Under the pieces are notes generated by a model. The model made no database searches, was not told the DNA's origin, and saw nothing but the letters and a program-made list of their open reading frames with translations. Positions 16,408 through 25,243 of a stretch of 40,598 nt of DNA are shown here, piece by piece (position 1 is the first letter of the stretch; the number at the start of each line of letters is the position of its first letter). A program made the position numbers and the translations under genes. The stretch lies in assembly GCA_949287835.1 (NCBI GenBank), contig CASEHV010000024.1, positions 1-40,598 on the forward strand, given 5' to 3'. The DNA is from an uncultured Helicobacter sp. (GTDB lineage: Bacteria; Campylobacterota; Campylobacteria; Campylobacterales; Helicobacteraceae).

Positions 16408-17583
16408 ATGTTAGCAGGAAAAAAAATATTATTGTTTGTAAGTGGCTCGATAGCGGTGTATAAATCACTGCTTTTAATACGTCTTTTACGCAAGGAGGGG
16501 GCAAATGTACGTGTGGTAGCTAGTGAATCTGCTCTAAAATTCATCGGGGAAATAAGCTTTGAGGCATTAAGCGGACAGGTAGTTTTATGTGCTAAAAATG
16601 AATCATGGCTAGAGAATGCGCCAAATCATATTAGCTATGCAAGATGGGCAGACATTGCTATCTTTGCTCCCCTTAGCGTTAATAGTCTGAATAAACTAGC
16701 CTCTGGCATAGCTGATAATGTCTATCTCTCATGTGCCATTGCCCTGCGTAAGATTCCAAAGCTTTTAGCATTAAGTGCAAATACTTTTATGATAGAAAAT
16801 GAGATTACAAAGAAAAGCATAGAATCGCTTAAAAATCTAGGCTATGAGATTATAGATAGTGTAGATGGAGAGCTTGCATGTGGGGAGAGTGGCAATGGTG
16901 CTATGGCTAGTGTGGAGGAGATTGTCTTTAGGATAAAAAGGGCATTGCATAAAGAAAAGAGATTCTGTGGAAAGAATATTATTGTTACAGGCGGTGGTAG
17001 TAGCGAGAGTATAGATTCTGTGCGTTGCATTAGTAATTATTCAAGCGGTCTTCAGGCTAGTAATCTTGCTTTGGCACTATTTTATAAAGGAGCAAATGTA
17101 GTTTTTATTAGCTCTAAATTCCCTCTGCAAATGCCTAGCGACATTAGGAAAATTGCTGTAACTAGCTCTAGGGAATATTTAGATTCCATTCTTAGCTTTA
17201 AAGATTGCGAGTATTTATTTATGGTCGCTGCGATTAGTGATTATATCCCGCTAAAAAGTGAGGGTAAATTAAAAAAGAGTGAGATAGGAGAGAGATGGCA
17301 TTTGGAATTGCATGAAAATATCGATATTTTAAAAAGCATTAATGACATAAAAAAGATTGCCTTTAAAGCAGAGTGTGATAGCAAAGCCGCCTTTGATAAT
17401 GCAAGGAATCTTTTGGAATCTAAAGGTTGCATGGCGGTGTGTCTAAATATTATAGATTCTAACAATAAAGCCTTTGGAGAGGAAAATAATATCTTGCATG
17501 TTTTACAGAAAGATTCTCACACCAGGCTAGAGGGAAGTAAATTTGAGGTTAGTATGAGGGTGTGTGATATTCTTATACCTTAA
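16408..17583 (+). CDS. coaBC: Bifunctional phosphopantothenoylcysteine decarboxylase/synthetase
   Basis: Makes 4'-phosphopantetheine for coenzyme A in two steps: CTP-dependent ligation of cysteine (CoaB, C-terminal half) and FMN-dependent decarboxylation (CoaC, N-terminal half). The CoaC half starts with KKILLFVSGSIAVYKSL. It has the HISYARWAD block with the active-site His near residue 74, the SANTFM Asn region near 129, and the ELACGESGNGAMA loop with the catalytic Cys near 158. CoaB begins near 190 with GKNIIVTGGGSSESIDSVR and holds FMVAAISDYIP and FKAECD. 391 aa is usual. The end overlaps the convergent RavA-like gene by 11 bases. Confidence 0.92.
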   Translation: MLAGKKILLFVSGSIAVYKSLLLIRLLRKEGANVRVVASESALKFIGEISFEALSGQVVLCAKNESWLENAPNHISYARWADIAIFAPLSVNSLNKLASGIADNVYLSCAIALRKIPKLLALSANTFMIENEITKKSIESLKNLGYEIIDSVDGELACGESGNGAMASVEEIVFRIKRALHKEKRFCGKNIIVTGGGSSESIDSVRCISNYSSGLQASNLALALFYKGANVVFISSKFPLQMPSDIRKIAVTSSREYLDSILSFKDCEYLFMVAAISDYIPLKSEGKLKKSEIGERWHLELHENIDILKSINDIKKIAFKAECDSKAAFDNARNLLESKGCMAVCLNIIDSNNKAFGEENNILHVLQKDSHTRLEGSKFEVSMRVCDILIP

Positions 17584-19225
17584 CACTTTTTTTAGAATCT
17601 TCCTCATATTTCTTGATTTGCTCATCAAATATTTTTATCATATTTGGCAGACTTTTTTGTATGCGTCTTAGTCCTTTTAGATGTATTTTAAGTGTCCTAC
17701 TCCATATTGGATTTGGCTTTGGTGCTATGTCAATTTGCTTTTGACAACTATCTATTGCCTTATTTAATACTGCAGTAACAGAACGTAGTTGAGAGAGATA
17801 ATCTTTTGCGTCTTTTAGTTTTGTCTCTAGCTTTCCTTTTTTATTACTCATCTTTTGCTTGACTATATCTTGGATACGTTTTAGCTCTGCTTCTTTCTCT
17901 TTTACCTCAAGTGCTTTAGACCCTAGAATATCTTTGATTTGATTGAGTTTGCCTTCAAGATTATTTTTTGCATCTTGAAGCTGACTTTCCAAATCCTCCC
18001 TAATCTCTGTGTATTGCTCCTCCTTTGCCTTTATATCCGCAATCTGCGCCTCTAGCCCCTCTGTTTGCGCCTTTATCTTTGTATCCCTTAGCTTTGTCTC
18101 TAGTGCCTCTCGCTGTTCCCTAAATTCACTTTCTTTTGCCACTGCGATTTTTAGCTTATTATCTATGGAATCTTTTATATTTTTAAATGCAGAACGTTTT
18201 AGCTGCACCTGGGCTAGATGAGATTCTTTTATATCCATTTCCTCTGTTTGTGCGTCTTTTAAGATTCTCTCTTTTTCCCTTAGTTCTTTTAAATCTTTTT
18301 CAATATCATCGCCATTATTGTCTTTGATAAGATTGCTGTATTGTGCATAGAATTTATCAATTTTTACAAAAATATCGTGAGGAGCGGTATTTGGCGATGA
18401 AGAGTAGGGAACGTAGAATATAAACTCCACATTTGGAATGAGATAGGACATTTTTTTGAATTTCTCTAAAAATTCCTCTTTTTTTATCTTGTCATAATCG
18501 CTATCATGGAAGACGAAAGTCGGCAGATTCTGACTAGAAATGTTAGAGAAAATGATACTTTCAAGATATTTTGTCCCACTAGACCAATCTCTAAGGCAGT
18601 AGAAAAACATACCAAAATCCATAGTATCCACTTCTTTTTTGTCGTTGATGATGAGGTTAATGGCAAGGATATGCAGAAAGTCCTTGAAACGTCTATCTGA
18701 TACTTCTGATAGTTGCTTACTAATATGATTTGTGGAATCACCATTTTCATCGCCTACAGGATTTGCATACGAGGTTACAGATTCCATAAAATCGATTGCT
18801 TTGTTTTTGTTTTCCTCACTCCAGAATGTGTTGAAATCATAATCTTGGAAATATTTTTTTATTTTCTGCGCCTCTGGCTCTAGCTGCTTTAGCTTTGCTA
18901 GGATATTTGTATTGCTATTTTGTGCGAATAAATATTTATAGAGACTATTGCTATTGTCATGATTCCCAACGCTACAATATGCAATGTGTTTATTCATTTT
19001 TTTGCTTTTTAAATATTCCGCACCAACTTCTGCCTTTGTCTTTATATATCCCTCCCCAAAGAGTGTGTTGATTCTTAGCTCTATTTCATTAACATCATCA
19101 TGCCCATATAAAAATAGGGATTTTTCTCCTAACGCACATAAAATAGCTAATCGTATCTCTTCCTCTCTGCCATATAAACCATGATTTAGCACAGATTCTA
19201 TCTTGCTAATAGATTCTTTTATCAC
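17573..19225 (-). CDS. Degenerate RavA/MoxR-like protein with long coiled coil (pseudo-ATPase)
   Basis: Residues 6-48 line up with the start of RavA-type MoxR AAA+ ATPases (SKIESVLNHGLYGREEEIRL, then ALGEKSLFLYG). The Walker A position reads GHDDVNEI instead of GPPGIAKS, and about 80 residues covering Walker B are missing. A sensor-like YCSVGNHD (83-90) and a good lid match (EVSDRRFKDFLHI at 174-186, then NDKKEVDTMDFGMFFYCLRD to about 213) remain. From about 300 to 470 there is a long Lys/Glu coiled coil, followed by a basic helical C-terminus. GTG start with AGGAG upstream; a TAAAAT box at 19262-19267. No frameshift is visible, so the gene is intact but very probably not an ATPase. No VWA partner (ViaA) is adjacent. 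Function unknown; a scaffold role is inference. Confidence 0.7.
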   Translation of the reverse strand: MIKESISKIESVLNHGLYGREEEIRLAILCALGEKSLFLYGHDDVNEIELRINTLFGEGYIKTKAEVGAEYLKSKKMNKHIAYCSVGNHDNSNSLYKYLFAQNSNTNILAKLKQLEPEAQKIKKYFQDYDFNTFWSEENKNKAIDFMESVTSYANPVGDENGDSTNHISKQLSEVSDRRFKDFLHILAINLIINDKKEVDTMDFGMFFYCLRDWSSGTKYLESIIFSNISSQNLPTFVFHDSDYDKIKKEEFLEKFKKMSYLIPNVEFIFYVPYSSSPNTAPHDIFVKIDKFYAQYSNLIKDNNGDDIEKDLKELREKERILKDAQTEEMDIKESHLAQVQLKRSAFKNIKDSIDNKLKIAVAKESEFREQREALETKLRDTKIKAQTEGLEAQIADIKAKEEQYTEIREDLESQLQDAKNNLEGKLNQIKDILGSKALEVKEKEAELKRIQDIVKQKMSNKKGKLETKLKDAKDYLSQLRSVTAVLNKAIDSCQKQIDIAPKPNPIWSRTLKIHLKGLRRIQKSLPNMIKIFDEQIKKYEEDSKKSVKV

Positions 19226-19261
19226 GGGATTCTCCTAACCAAATATAGCTTAATGTGTAGT

Positions 19262-19267
19262 ATTTTA
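19262..19267 (-). promoter_or_regulatory. -10 box for the RavA-like gene
   Basis: TAAAAT on the minus strand, leaving a leader of about 30 bases before the GTG start and its AGGAG. Confidence 0.35.
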
Positions 19268-19332
19268 CCAAAAATGAATTTAAAGACTTGCTAATAATGA
19301 GAATTTTTCATCGTAAAACTATAATATTTTTT

Positions 19333-19358
19333 ATATTGTTTTGATAACAATATATAAT
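19333..19358 (+). promoter_or_regulatory. ispA promoter with overlapping inverted repeat
   Basis: TATAAT at 19353-19358 is 30 bases upstream of ispA. Directly before it, ATATTGTT (19333-19340) and AACAATAT (19346-19353) form a perfect 8-bp inverted repeat with a five-base spacer that reaches into the -10 box. The placement is typical for a repressor site; the regulator is unknown. Confidence 0.4.
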
Positions 19359-19387
19359 TCACAATCAAGAAAATACGCGGGGTATAT

Positions 19388-20272
19388 ATGAATCCTTCAA
19401 ACCAACATATATTCGCAAACGCATGCAGGGATTTTGAGCAATATTTGCTATCGCATAGACCTAAGGTAGCGGGGTTTCACCCATACTTTGAGAGTGCATT
19501 TTGGGAAATGCTAGAGAATGGCGGGAAGCGGTTTCGCCCATCATTGCTACTTGCCATAGTGAGTGCTAAATGCAGGGAGCTAATCTACAATGCCTTTGAT
19601 GTATGTTTGGCAATAGAGTGCTTACACACATATTCGTTAGTGCATGATGATTTGCCAAGCATGGATAATGCAGATATGAGACGCGGACATGTAACACTGC
19701 ATTGCAAATATGAGGAGAGCACCGCTGTGCTTGTAGGAGATGGGCTAAATACTTATAGTTTTTATCTATTATCTTGCGCTAAGTTTAGCCCACAGACAAA
19801 AGTGGAGCTAATAGAGACACTTAGCTATAATGGCGGGCTGCATGGCATGGTTATAGGGCAGGCGCTTGACTGCAAGTTTGAGAATATTCCGCTATCACAG
19901 GATAAGCTAGATTTTATCCACATTCATAAGACTGCAAGGCTCATTGCTGCAAGTCTTAAAATGGGTGCCATCATAGCTAATATGAGTGCTGCAGAGATAC
20001 AGAATCTATATGACTTTGGGCTTAATCTTGGATTATACTTTCAGATACGAGATGATATTATTGACTTTGTGCAAGATGAGAGTAAATCGCTAAAGACCTC
20101 CCTAAATGATATACATAAAAATAGCTATGTGAATCTGCTAGGCATAGATGAGGCGCGAAAGATAGCAAGAGAGCATGTAGAGATTCTAAAAGGCATGTTA
20201 GAGGACTTTAAAGATTTAGGACTATATGAGAATCTAAATAGCCTTTTGCAGTCATATTTTAATCCTTTATAA
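19388..20272 (+). CDS. ispA: Polyprenyl (farnesyl/geranyl) diphosphate synthase
   Basis: Cytosolic trans-prenyltransferase that extends DMAPP with IPP to a C15-C20 diphosphate, used for undecaprenyl carrier and menaquinone side chain. The first Asp-rich motif with two extra residues, DDLPSMD, is at residues 87-93 followed by MRRG (97-100); the second, DDIID, is at 222-226. GGKRFRP lies at 46-51 and LHGMVIGQALD at 151-161. The DDx4D form of the first motif is that of bacterial type II farnesyl diphosphate synthases. 294 aa is normal. It begins a plus-strand run with the unknown gene 13 bases later. Confidence 0.9.
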   Translation: MNPSNQHIFANACRDFEQYLLSHRPKVAGFHPYFESAFWEMLENGGKRFRPSLLLAIVSAKCRELIYNAFDVCLAIECLHTYSLVHDDLPSMDNADMRRGHVTLHCKYEESTAVLVGDGLNTYSFYLLSCAKFSPQTKVELIETLSYNGGLHGMVIGQALDCKFENIPLSQDKLDFIHIHKTARLIAASLKMGAIIANMSAAEIQNLYDFGLNLGLYFQIRDDIIDFVQDESKSLKTSLNDIHKNSYVNLLGIDEARKIAREHVEILKGMLEDFKDLGLYENLNSLLQSYFNPL

Positions 20273-20285
20273 AAAGGAGGCAGGA

Positions 20286-21026
20286 ATGAATGAGAAAGAG
20301 CAATTTAATAAAAACATAGCAAAGATACATGGGCTAAAACTCTCGATGTGGGAGAAAGATTCTATCGTGCAGGCATATTATCATCACTTCAATAAAATTC
20401 CGCTAAAAAGTGAGTGGGAGCCTATCTTAAAAAGGTATAATATTATTTTAAAAAATGGTGATGTTATCGTGAAAAAAAGCCTAGAGGACAGAAGGAGGGG
20501 GTATAGAGAGATTCTAAATCGTGGCAATGAGAGAGGCGCAAATAACAATATCTCAAATAGTAATATGGGCGGAATATATAAAAGAAATTTCTCTCAAATT
20601 CAATCAAAAGAGATTCTGCAGATTCTCTCAGAGTCTAACAGCGTTTTTAATGACTGCGAAAAGATACTCTCACAATGCAAGGAAGCACTAGATATTTGCT
20701 TTAGTAAAAGTGAGCTTTCATATAGCATGATTCTAAATATCATTGAAAAAACGCACTCAAATGCCAAGAGAGGCTTACAGACACTGCAGGATTATCTAAA
20801 TCCTTTTATAGATTTATTCCCAACACTAAATCAATCCTCAAAGGATAGCATTCTAAATAAGGCAAATGAGCTTTTAGAAAAACTGCAAACACAAAAGGAC
20901 TTAAGCGCGAATCTCTGCATAAAGCTATTTGACATTCGGGCAAATAATGCCACAAAAGGCGATGAGACATTTAGCCAATATCTAAAAGATACGATTAGTA
21001 AAATGGATAAATATTCGGAGTTATAG
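20286..21026 (+). CDS. Hypothetical helical protein between ispA and the MscS-like gene
   Basis: I do not recognise this 246-aa protein. It is soluble-looking, with no signal peptide or membrane segment. The first 75 residues are basic and compact (KIHGLKLSMWEKDSIVQAYY, then WEPILKRYNIIL and VKKSLEDRRRGYREIL). An Asn/Gly-rich linker follows at about 78-100 (NERGANNNISNSNMGG), and the C-terminal 145 residues are predicted helical and mixed-charge. Its ribosome site AAAAGGAGG is the strongest of the cluster. It lies 13 bases after ispA and 8 before the mechanosensitive channel gene, so all three are probably cotranscribed. The linker suggests two domains, the first possibly nucleic-acid binding; that is a guess. 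Confidence 0.7.
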   Translation: MNEKEQFNKNIAKIHGLKLSMWEKDSIVQAYYHHFNKIPLKSEWEPILKRYNIILKNGDVIVKKSLEDRRRGYREILNRGNERGANNNISNSNMGGIYKRNFSQIQSKEILQILSESNSVFNDCEKILSQCKEALDICFSKSELSYSMILNIIEKTHSNAKRGLQTLQDYLNPFIDLFPTLNQSSKDSILNKANELLEKLQTQKDLSANLCIKLFDIRANNATKGDETFSQYLKDTISKMDKYSEL

Positions 21027-21034
21027 GGGATAGT

Positions 21035-22759
21035 ATGAGGATTATCATAGCATTTTTATTAATGTTTAATATTGCTTTTGCGGAGGATATTTTTAGCATT
21101 ATAAGACAGGTGGATTCTATTAATTTCTCTCTTTTGAATCTAGATTCCATAAATGAGAGGGAAGCAAAGGATTTAAAGGATAATAAAGATGAGATTTTAG
21201 AATCTCTACCACAAAAAATACTCAATAAAAGCTATGAAATAGGCTTTGATGTAGAGGTAAATAAAAAGCAAAGGCTAGAGTATGAAGTAAAATTACAGAA
21301 TCTAGCCATGCAGAAAGATAGCAAGGAAATCGCCATTGCTAGTATGAATCTAAATGTGCTAAATATGGAGTTAAAGGCATTTAATGCTATTAATGAAATT
21401 CGTAAAAAAATTAGCCTTTTATCAAGTGATACATTAGGGCAGAAAACTCTTGCCATACAAATATCTGATTCTGTCCTAAAAGATTTAAATGCCATGCAGA
21501 AAAACTCTAAGCTAGATGATAAAAAATATTTAAATACCCTATCTACTTACATTGAGATTTTTACATACTTTAAATGGAATCCATCATTATTTACCTCGCA
21601 AAATGTCGTCCTGCATAGCACTATACACACGATTTTAAACCAGATAGATAAATATATTCAAATCACAAACGATAATCTACTTGCCATTAAAATCTCTCTT
21701 TCTCTACTCTCTTTTATTATACTAGGGGCTTGTAGAAAGCTACTTGCAAATATTATTATTAGAATCCTAAATCTAATTGTGCATATTAGTAATCAGGACA
21801 AAGAACTATATAAAACGATACAAAAAAATATTCTAAAACCTATCACATTATTTTTATTTGCGTGGAGTCTTAGCGTATCCATTGATATTTTGTATTATCC
21901 GGTTTTGCCACCAGATTCTGTATCCATGTGGTTTAATGTATGTTATATCATTAATATCGCATGGTTTTTAATCGCTTTGATAAAAAGCTATGTAGCGCCA
22001 ATACTTACTAACCTTGCCCAAAAATCAAATGAGGGCTTTAGGAAAGAAGTTATAAATTTAATCTTAAATATTCTTTATGCAGTCGTGGCAATCATTGCTA
22101 TTTTGTTTATTTTAAAGGATTTAGGATTTAATGTTAGTGCCATTATTGCCTCGCTAGGACTAGGCGGTTTAGCCGTTGCACTAGCTATTAAGGATATGCT
22201 TGCAAATTTCTTTGCCTCTGTTATGCTTTTGTTTGATAATTCCTTTTCTCAAGGAGACTGGATTGAGTGCGGTGGCATAGAAGGAAACGTCGTAGAAATC
22301 GGGCTTAGACGGACAACTGTTAGGACTTTTGATAACGCATTATTATTTATACCAAATTCTGAATTAGCTGGAAAGATTATTAAAAATTGGAGCAGGAGAA
22401 AATCTGGTCGCAGGATTAAATTTAGCATAGTAGTAGCACATAATAATGAGGATAAGATTAGAAATTATATGAGTGAAATATCTAAGGCATTAGAGCTAGA
22501 TAACAATATAGCTATTACCTCTAGCGTTAATGCTGGGAGTCATCACTTGGTTAGAAAGGATATTGTAAATATAGATGATTATTTGGGATATAAGAGTGGA
22601 TTTTATGTATGTGTAGAATCTGTAAATGATAAAGGCGTATCCATTAGTATAGACTGCTTTACAAAGAGCATTAGCAAAGCAGAATTTAATAAGGCAAGAG
22701 AGAATCTAATTTTTAGAATCATCTCTCTTGCAAATGAATGTGATGTAGAATTGGCATGA
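21035..22759 (+). CDS. MscS-family mechanosensitive channel, large form
   Basis: Inner-membrane channel thought to release solutes when membrane tension rises. After a signal-like N-terminus (MRIIIAFLLMFNIAFA) there is a periplasmic helical region of about 200 residues, then several membrane segments (about 215-240, 270-290, 300-325, 345-365). The MscS pore helix follows (IIASLGLGGLAVALAIKDML, about 370-390) and the beta-domain entry FFASVMLLFDNSFSQGDWI. The characteristic GNVVEIGLRRTTVRTFDN and FIPNSELAGKIIKNWSR are present. 574 aa with an extra N-terminal domain fits Helicobacter homologues. It overlaps nothing but follows the unknown gene by 8 bases. Confidence 0.88.
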   Translation: MRIIIAFLLMFNIAFAEDIFSIIRQVDSINFSLLNLDSINEREAKDLKDNKDEILESLPQKILNKSYEIGFDVEVNKKQRLEYEVKLQNLAMQKDSKEIAIASMNLNVLNMELKAFNAINEIRKKISLLSSDTLGQKTLAIQISDSVLKDLNAMQKNSKLDDKKYLNTLSTYIEIFTYFKWNPSLFTSQNVVLHSTIHTILNQIDKYIQITNDNLLAIKISLSLLSFIILGACRKLLANIIIRILNLIVHISNQDKELYKTIQKNILKPITLFLFAWSLSVSIDILYYPVLPPDSVSMWFNVCYIINIAWFLIALIKSYVAPILTNLAQKSNEGFRKEVINLILNILYAVVAIIAILFILKDLGFNVSAIIASLGLGGLAVALAIKDMLANFFASVMLLFDNSFSQGDWIECGGIEGNVVEIGLRRTTVRTFDNALLFIPNSELAGKIIKNWSRRKSGRRIKFSIVVAHNNEDKIRNYMSEISKALELDNNIAITSSVNAGSHHLVRKDIVNIDDYLGYKSGFYVCVESVNDKGVSISIDCFTKSISKAEFNKARENLIFRIISLANECDVELA

Positions 22760-22772
22760 TAAAGGATAAAGT

Positions 22773-23480
22773 ATGATAATCATTCCCGCAAGATTAAATA
22801 GCACAAGATTCCCGCAAAAGATAATGGTAGATATAGGCGGTATGCCCATGTTTATAAAAAGTGCAAAAAATGCTAGTGTTGTAGATGAGGTGGTCTTAGC
22901 ACTTGATAGCGATGAGACGCTAGAGATTGCAAAACGTCATGGCATAAGGGCAGTTAAGACAGATATCAATATAGCAAATGGTTCTTTACGAGTGCTACAA
23001 GCCGCTAGAATCTTGGGGTTAAAAGATGATGAGGTCATTATAAATTTACAGGCAGATGAGCCATTCTTAGAGCATGATGTAATAAAGACATTGCTACAAA
23101 GTATGAAAGATTGCGATTTTATGGCGACATGTGCTAGAGTGATAGATGAGAGTAGTGCTAGTAATCCAAACATTGTAAAAGTCCTGCTTGATGCAAATAA
23201 TAATGCAATATATTTCTCACGATTTGGCATACCATTTAATAGAGATAGTGATTGCAAGATAGATTATTTAGGACATTTGGGAATCTATGGTTATTTCAAA
23301 TCAAGCCTAGAGGAAATTTCATCTATGAAAGATTGCAAATTAGAGAATATAGAAAAATTAGAGCAGCTTAGAGCAATTTATTATGGTAGGAAAATAAGGG
23401 TTAATATCGTGCAAAGTAGTAGCATTGGCATTGATACAAGAGAGGATTTGCAGAGAGCTAAGGAAATGTATGGATTCTAG
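22773..23480 (+). CDS. kdsB: 3-deoxy-manno-octulosonate cytidylyltransferase
   Basis: Activates Kdo as CMP-Kdo for the lipopolysaccharide core. Nucleotidyltransferase start IIPARLNSTRFPQKIMVDIG (residues 2-21) carries the phosphate-binding Arg and Lys. NLQADEPFLE near residue 91 is the conserved QxDEP-type metal site, and YFSRFGIPFNRD near 150 plus GIDTREDLQRAKE near the end are family signatures. 235 aa is slightly shorter than the E. coli enzyme (248), as usual in Helicobacter. It is 13 bases after the MscS-like gene and closes the plus-strand run. Peptide neighbours of the Kdo pathway are not in the window. Confidence 0.92.
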   Translation: MIIIPARLNSTRFPQKIMVDIGGMPMFIKSAKNASVVDEVVLALDSDETLEIAKRHGIRAVKTDINIANGSLRVLQAARILGLKDDEVIINLQADEPFLEHDVIKTLLQSMKDCDFMATCARVIDESSASNPNIVKVLLDANNNAIYFSRFGIPFNRDSDCKIDYLGHLGIYGYFKSSLEEISSMKDCKLENIEKLEQLRAIYYGRKIRVNIVQSSSIGIDTREDLQRAKEMYGF

Positions 23481-23550
23481 GCATAAAGGTAACATATATT
23501 ATGGATTTCATATAAAATCAAGTCTAACATAACTAATTAACATAAAAAAG

Positions 23551-23559
23551 TGATATAAA
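23551..23559 (+). promoter_or_regulatory. Extended -10 for the DUF1989 gene
   Basis: TGATATAAA, 32 bases upstream of the DUF1989 start, leaving a short leader with an AAAGGA ribosome site. Confidence 0.45.
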
Positions 23560-23590
23560 GATTGCAAATATTATAATAAAGGATTTCATA

Positions 23591-24460
23591 ATGGCAAATG
23601 TCCCAGCGGCTTATCAAGCAAGTAAAGGTTCAATTTTAGATGTAGATAAAAGCTTTTATGACAGAGTTAGAGAGGCAAAAAGAGAACTAATAGATGAGGT
23701 GATAGTTCCACTTAGAGATGCAAATACATGGGAAGTGAAAGCGGGATATATTTTTCGCATAAAAGTCATACAAGGACCTCAGGTAGGCGACTTAAATATC
23801 TGGAATCTACATAATCCAAAAGAGAGAATGTGGGCATCACGGACAAGGCAACTTCAAGCCGCACATATTAGCACTTATGATAGAATCTGGTCTAATCTCC
23901 CATATCTAAGACCTATCGTTACTATCATAGATGATTCTCTAGCGCATTATGGCATGGATAATGATGGTGGACGTGTGCATGATTTACTTGGGACACGATG
24001 CGACCCTTATGTAAATAAACTTCTCACAGGCGAGGATTTTGACTTTCACTGCCATAGCAATCTTACCCGTGCGATACAGAAATATGGCATGAGTGAGTTT
24101 GATGTTCATGATGTGCTAAATGTTTTTCAATGCACAGGACTAAATAATGAGGATAAATATTTTATGAAAGCAAGTCCTACGAAAGTCGGCGATTATATTG
24201 AGTTCTTTGCTGAAATAGATGTTTTATGTGCGATGAGTTGTTGCCCGGGCGGGGATTTAAGCATTGATTTATGGGGTGAGGATAGGAGAGACCCATTAGA
24301 GACTTGTAATCCTTTAGGGATAGAGATTTATAGGGTAGATGAAAGCGTCCTAAAAGACTTTAAGATTCCAAAGCCAGCGTATGAATATTATAAAGGCAAT
24401 CATGGCATGGCATTGAAGTCTGTGGATTGGGAAGAGAAAAAGAAGAATATTTGTAAATAG
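23591..24460 (+). CDS. DUF1989 (urea carboxylase-associated family) protein
   Basis: Cytosolic protein of the DUF1989 family, named for members beside urea carboxylase; the family reaction is not known to me. The conserved parts are IRPIV-like TIIDDSLAHYGMDN near residue 115, RCDPYVNKLLTG near 137, DFHCHSNLTRAIQKYG near 151-166, DVLNVFQCTGLN near 175, and CAMSCCPGGDLS near 217. The Cys/His/Asp set suggests a metal-binding beta-barrel site. 289 aa is somewhat longer than typical members (about 200-220) because of an N-terminal segment. No urea carboxylase, allophanate hydrolase or other partner lies near, though pxpB/pxpC, which share that ancestry, are 17 kb upstream. Stands alone on the plus strand. 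Confidence 0.75.
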   Translation: MANVPAAYQASKGSILDVDKSFYDRVREAKRELIDEVIVPLRDANTWEVKAGYIFRIKVIQGPQVGDLNIWNLHNPKERMWASRTRQLQAAHISTYDRIWSNLPYLRPIVTIIDDSLAHYGMDNDGGRVHDLLGTRCDPYVNKLLTGEDFDFHCHSNLTRAIQKYGMSEFDVHDVLNVFQCTGLNNEDKYFMKASPTKVGDYIEFFAEIDVLCAMSCCPGGDLSIDLWGEDRRDPLETCNPLGIEIYRVDESVLKDFKIPKPAYEYYKGNHGMALKSVDWEEKKKNICK

Positions 24461-24600
24461 AATCTTTTGGAATCTATATTTCTAAGTATAAATTCCATGA
24501 AAATATTAAATTATCTATAACTATCAATGTTAGCTTTAGCAAGTCTTTTATAAACCTGTGCTATATTGATTTTAAACTACGTTTGACAATATCGTATCAA

Positions 24601-24623
24601 TCTCACAGGAATGTCCTATGAGA
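24601..24623. terminator. Hairpin between convergent genes
   Basis: TCTCACAGGA, loop ATG, TCCTATGAGA form a 10-bp stem with one mismatch between the ends of the DUF1989 gene and the FliS co-chaperone gene. There is no clear U-run on either side, but the position suits a bidirectional terminator. Confidence 0.45.
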
Positions 24624-24653
24624 CTCTACATATTGACTATTAGTAAAATTCAA

Positions 24654-25211
24654 TTACATATCTCCAAGTCTCAATGCCTCTCCGATAGTCTTTCCGCGAA
24701 GATTATTCATAGAAACATCACTTGTGTTAGTTTCGCTAAGAGCTCTTATTGCTTCCATGCATGCTAGTATTTCTTCTTTTTTTGCATCAACATAGCCATT
24801 TAGAGATGAAAAATCTCTGCTTTCTAAAAGTGGCATAGGTGATGCCATCTCAAAGGCGATATTATGAGAGCCTAGCTGCACACCTAGCTCTACATCAAAA
24901 AGCTCTCTATCGATGAATTTCGTATTAGCCACTAGGTCTTTAGCCTGTGCTATTAGTATTTCTACCATATTTACATTTGCAGGATTAGCTTGGTCTCCTT
25001 CCATGCTAAACTCTATTTTTGCTACTATGGTTTGAAGCTTATTTAGCTTTGAACCAAGAACTTGCAAACAACCCACTAATTCATTTGCAGCCTTGATTCC
25101 CTCGCCAAAACGGTGAATCTGCACCTTGCTTTTAGGCGCGTAATCTACTACCATATCTCCTAAGTCCAAGTCGCCTAAATGCTTTTTAAATGTTTGCAAC
25201 ATCTTATCCAT
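24654..25211 (-). CDS. Probable FliS export co-chaperone (HP1076-like)
   Basis: Soluble helical protein of 185 aa resembling H. pylori HP1076, which binds the flagellin chaperone FliS. The resemblance rests on the segment VDYAPKSKVQIHRFGEGIKA (residues 23-42), the helical core LQVLGSKLNKLQTIVAKIEF, and the overall size; HP1076 is about 171 aa. The call is supported by a near-perfect sigma-54 promoter at 25244-25259, since HP1076 belongs to the RpoN (class 2) flagellar regulon. No other flagellar gene is in the window. I have not compared sequences, so the family assignment is recollection plus promoter context. Confidence 0.65.
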   Translation of the reverse strand: MDKMLQTFKKHLGDLDLGDMVVDYAPKSKVQIHRFGEGIKAANELVGCLQVLGSKLNKLQTIVAKIEFSMEGDQANPANVNMVEILIAQAKDLVANTKFIDRELFDVELGVQLGSHNIAFEMASPMPLLESRDFSSLNGYVDAKKEEILACMEAIRALSETNTSDVSMNNLRGKTIGEALRLGDM

Positions 25212-25243
25212 TCTTAAATCCTTAGATAATTTTCGATTTATAA

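Noticed and set aside
17800-18330. Plus-strand reading frame of about 70 residues antisense to the coiled-coil protein
   Set aside because: No ribosome site; codon pattern mirrors the Lys/Glu-rich coiled coil on the other strand, so it is a shadow frame.
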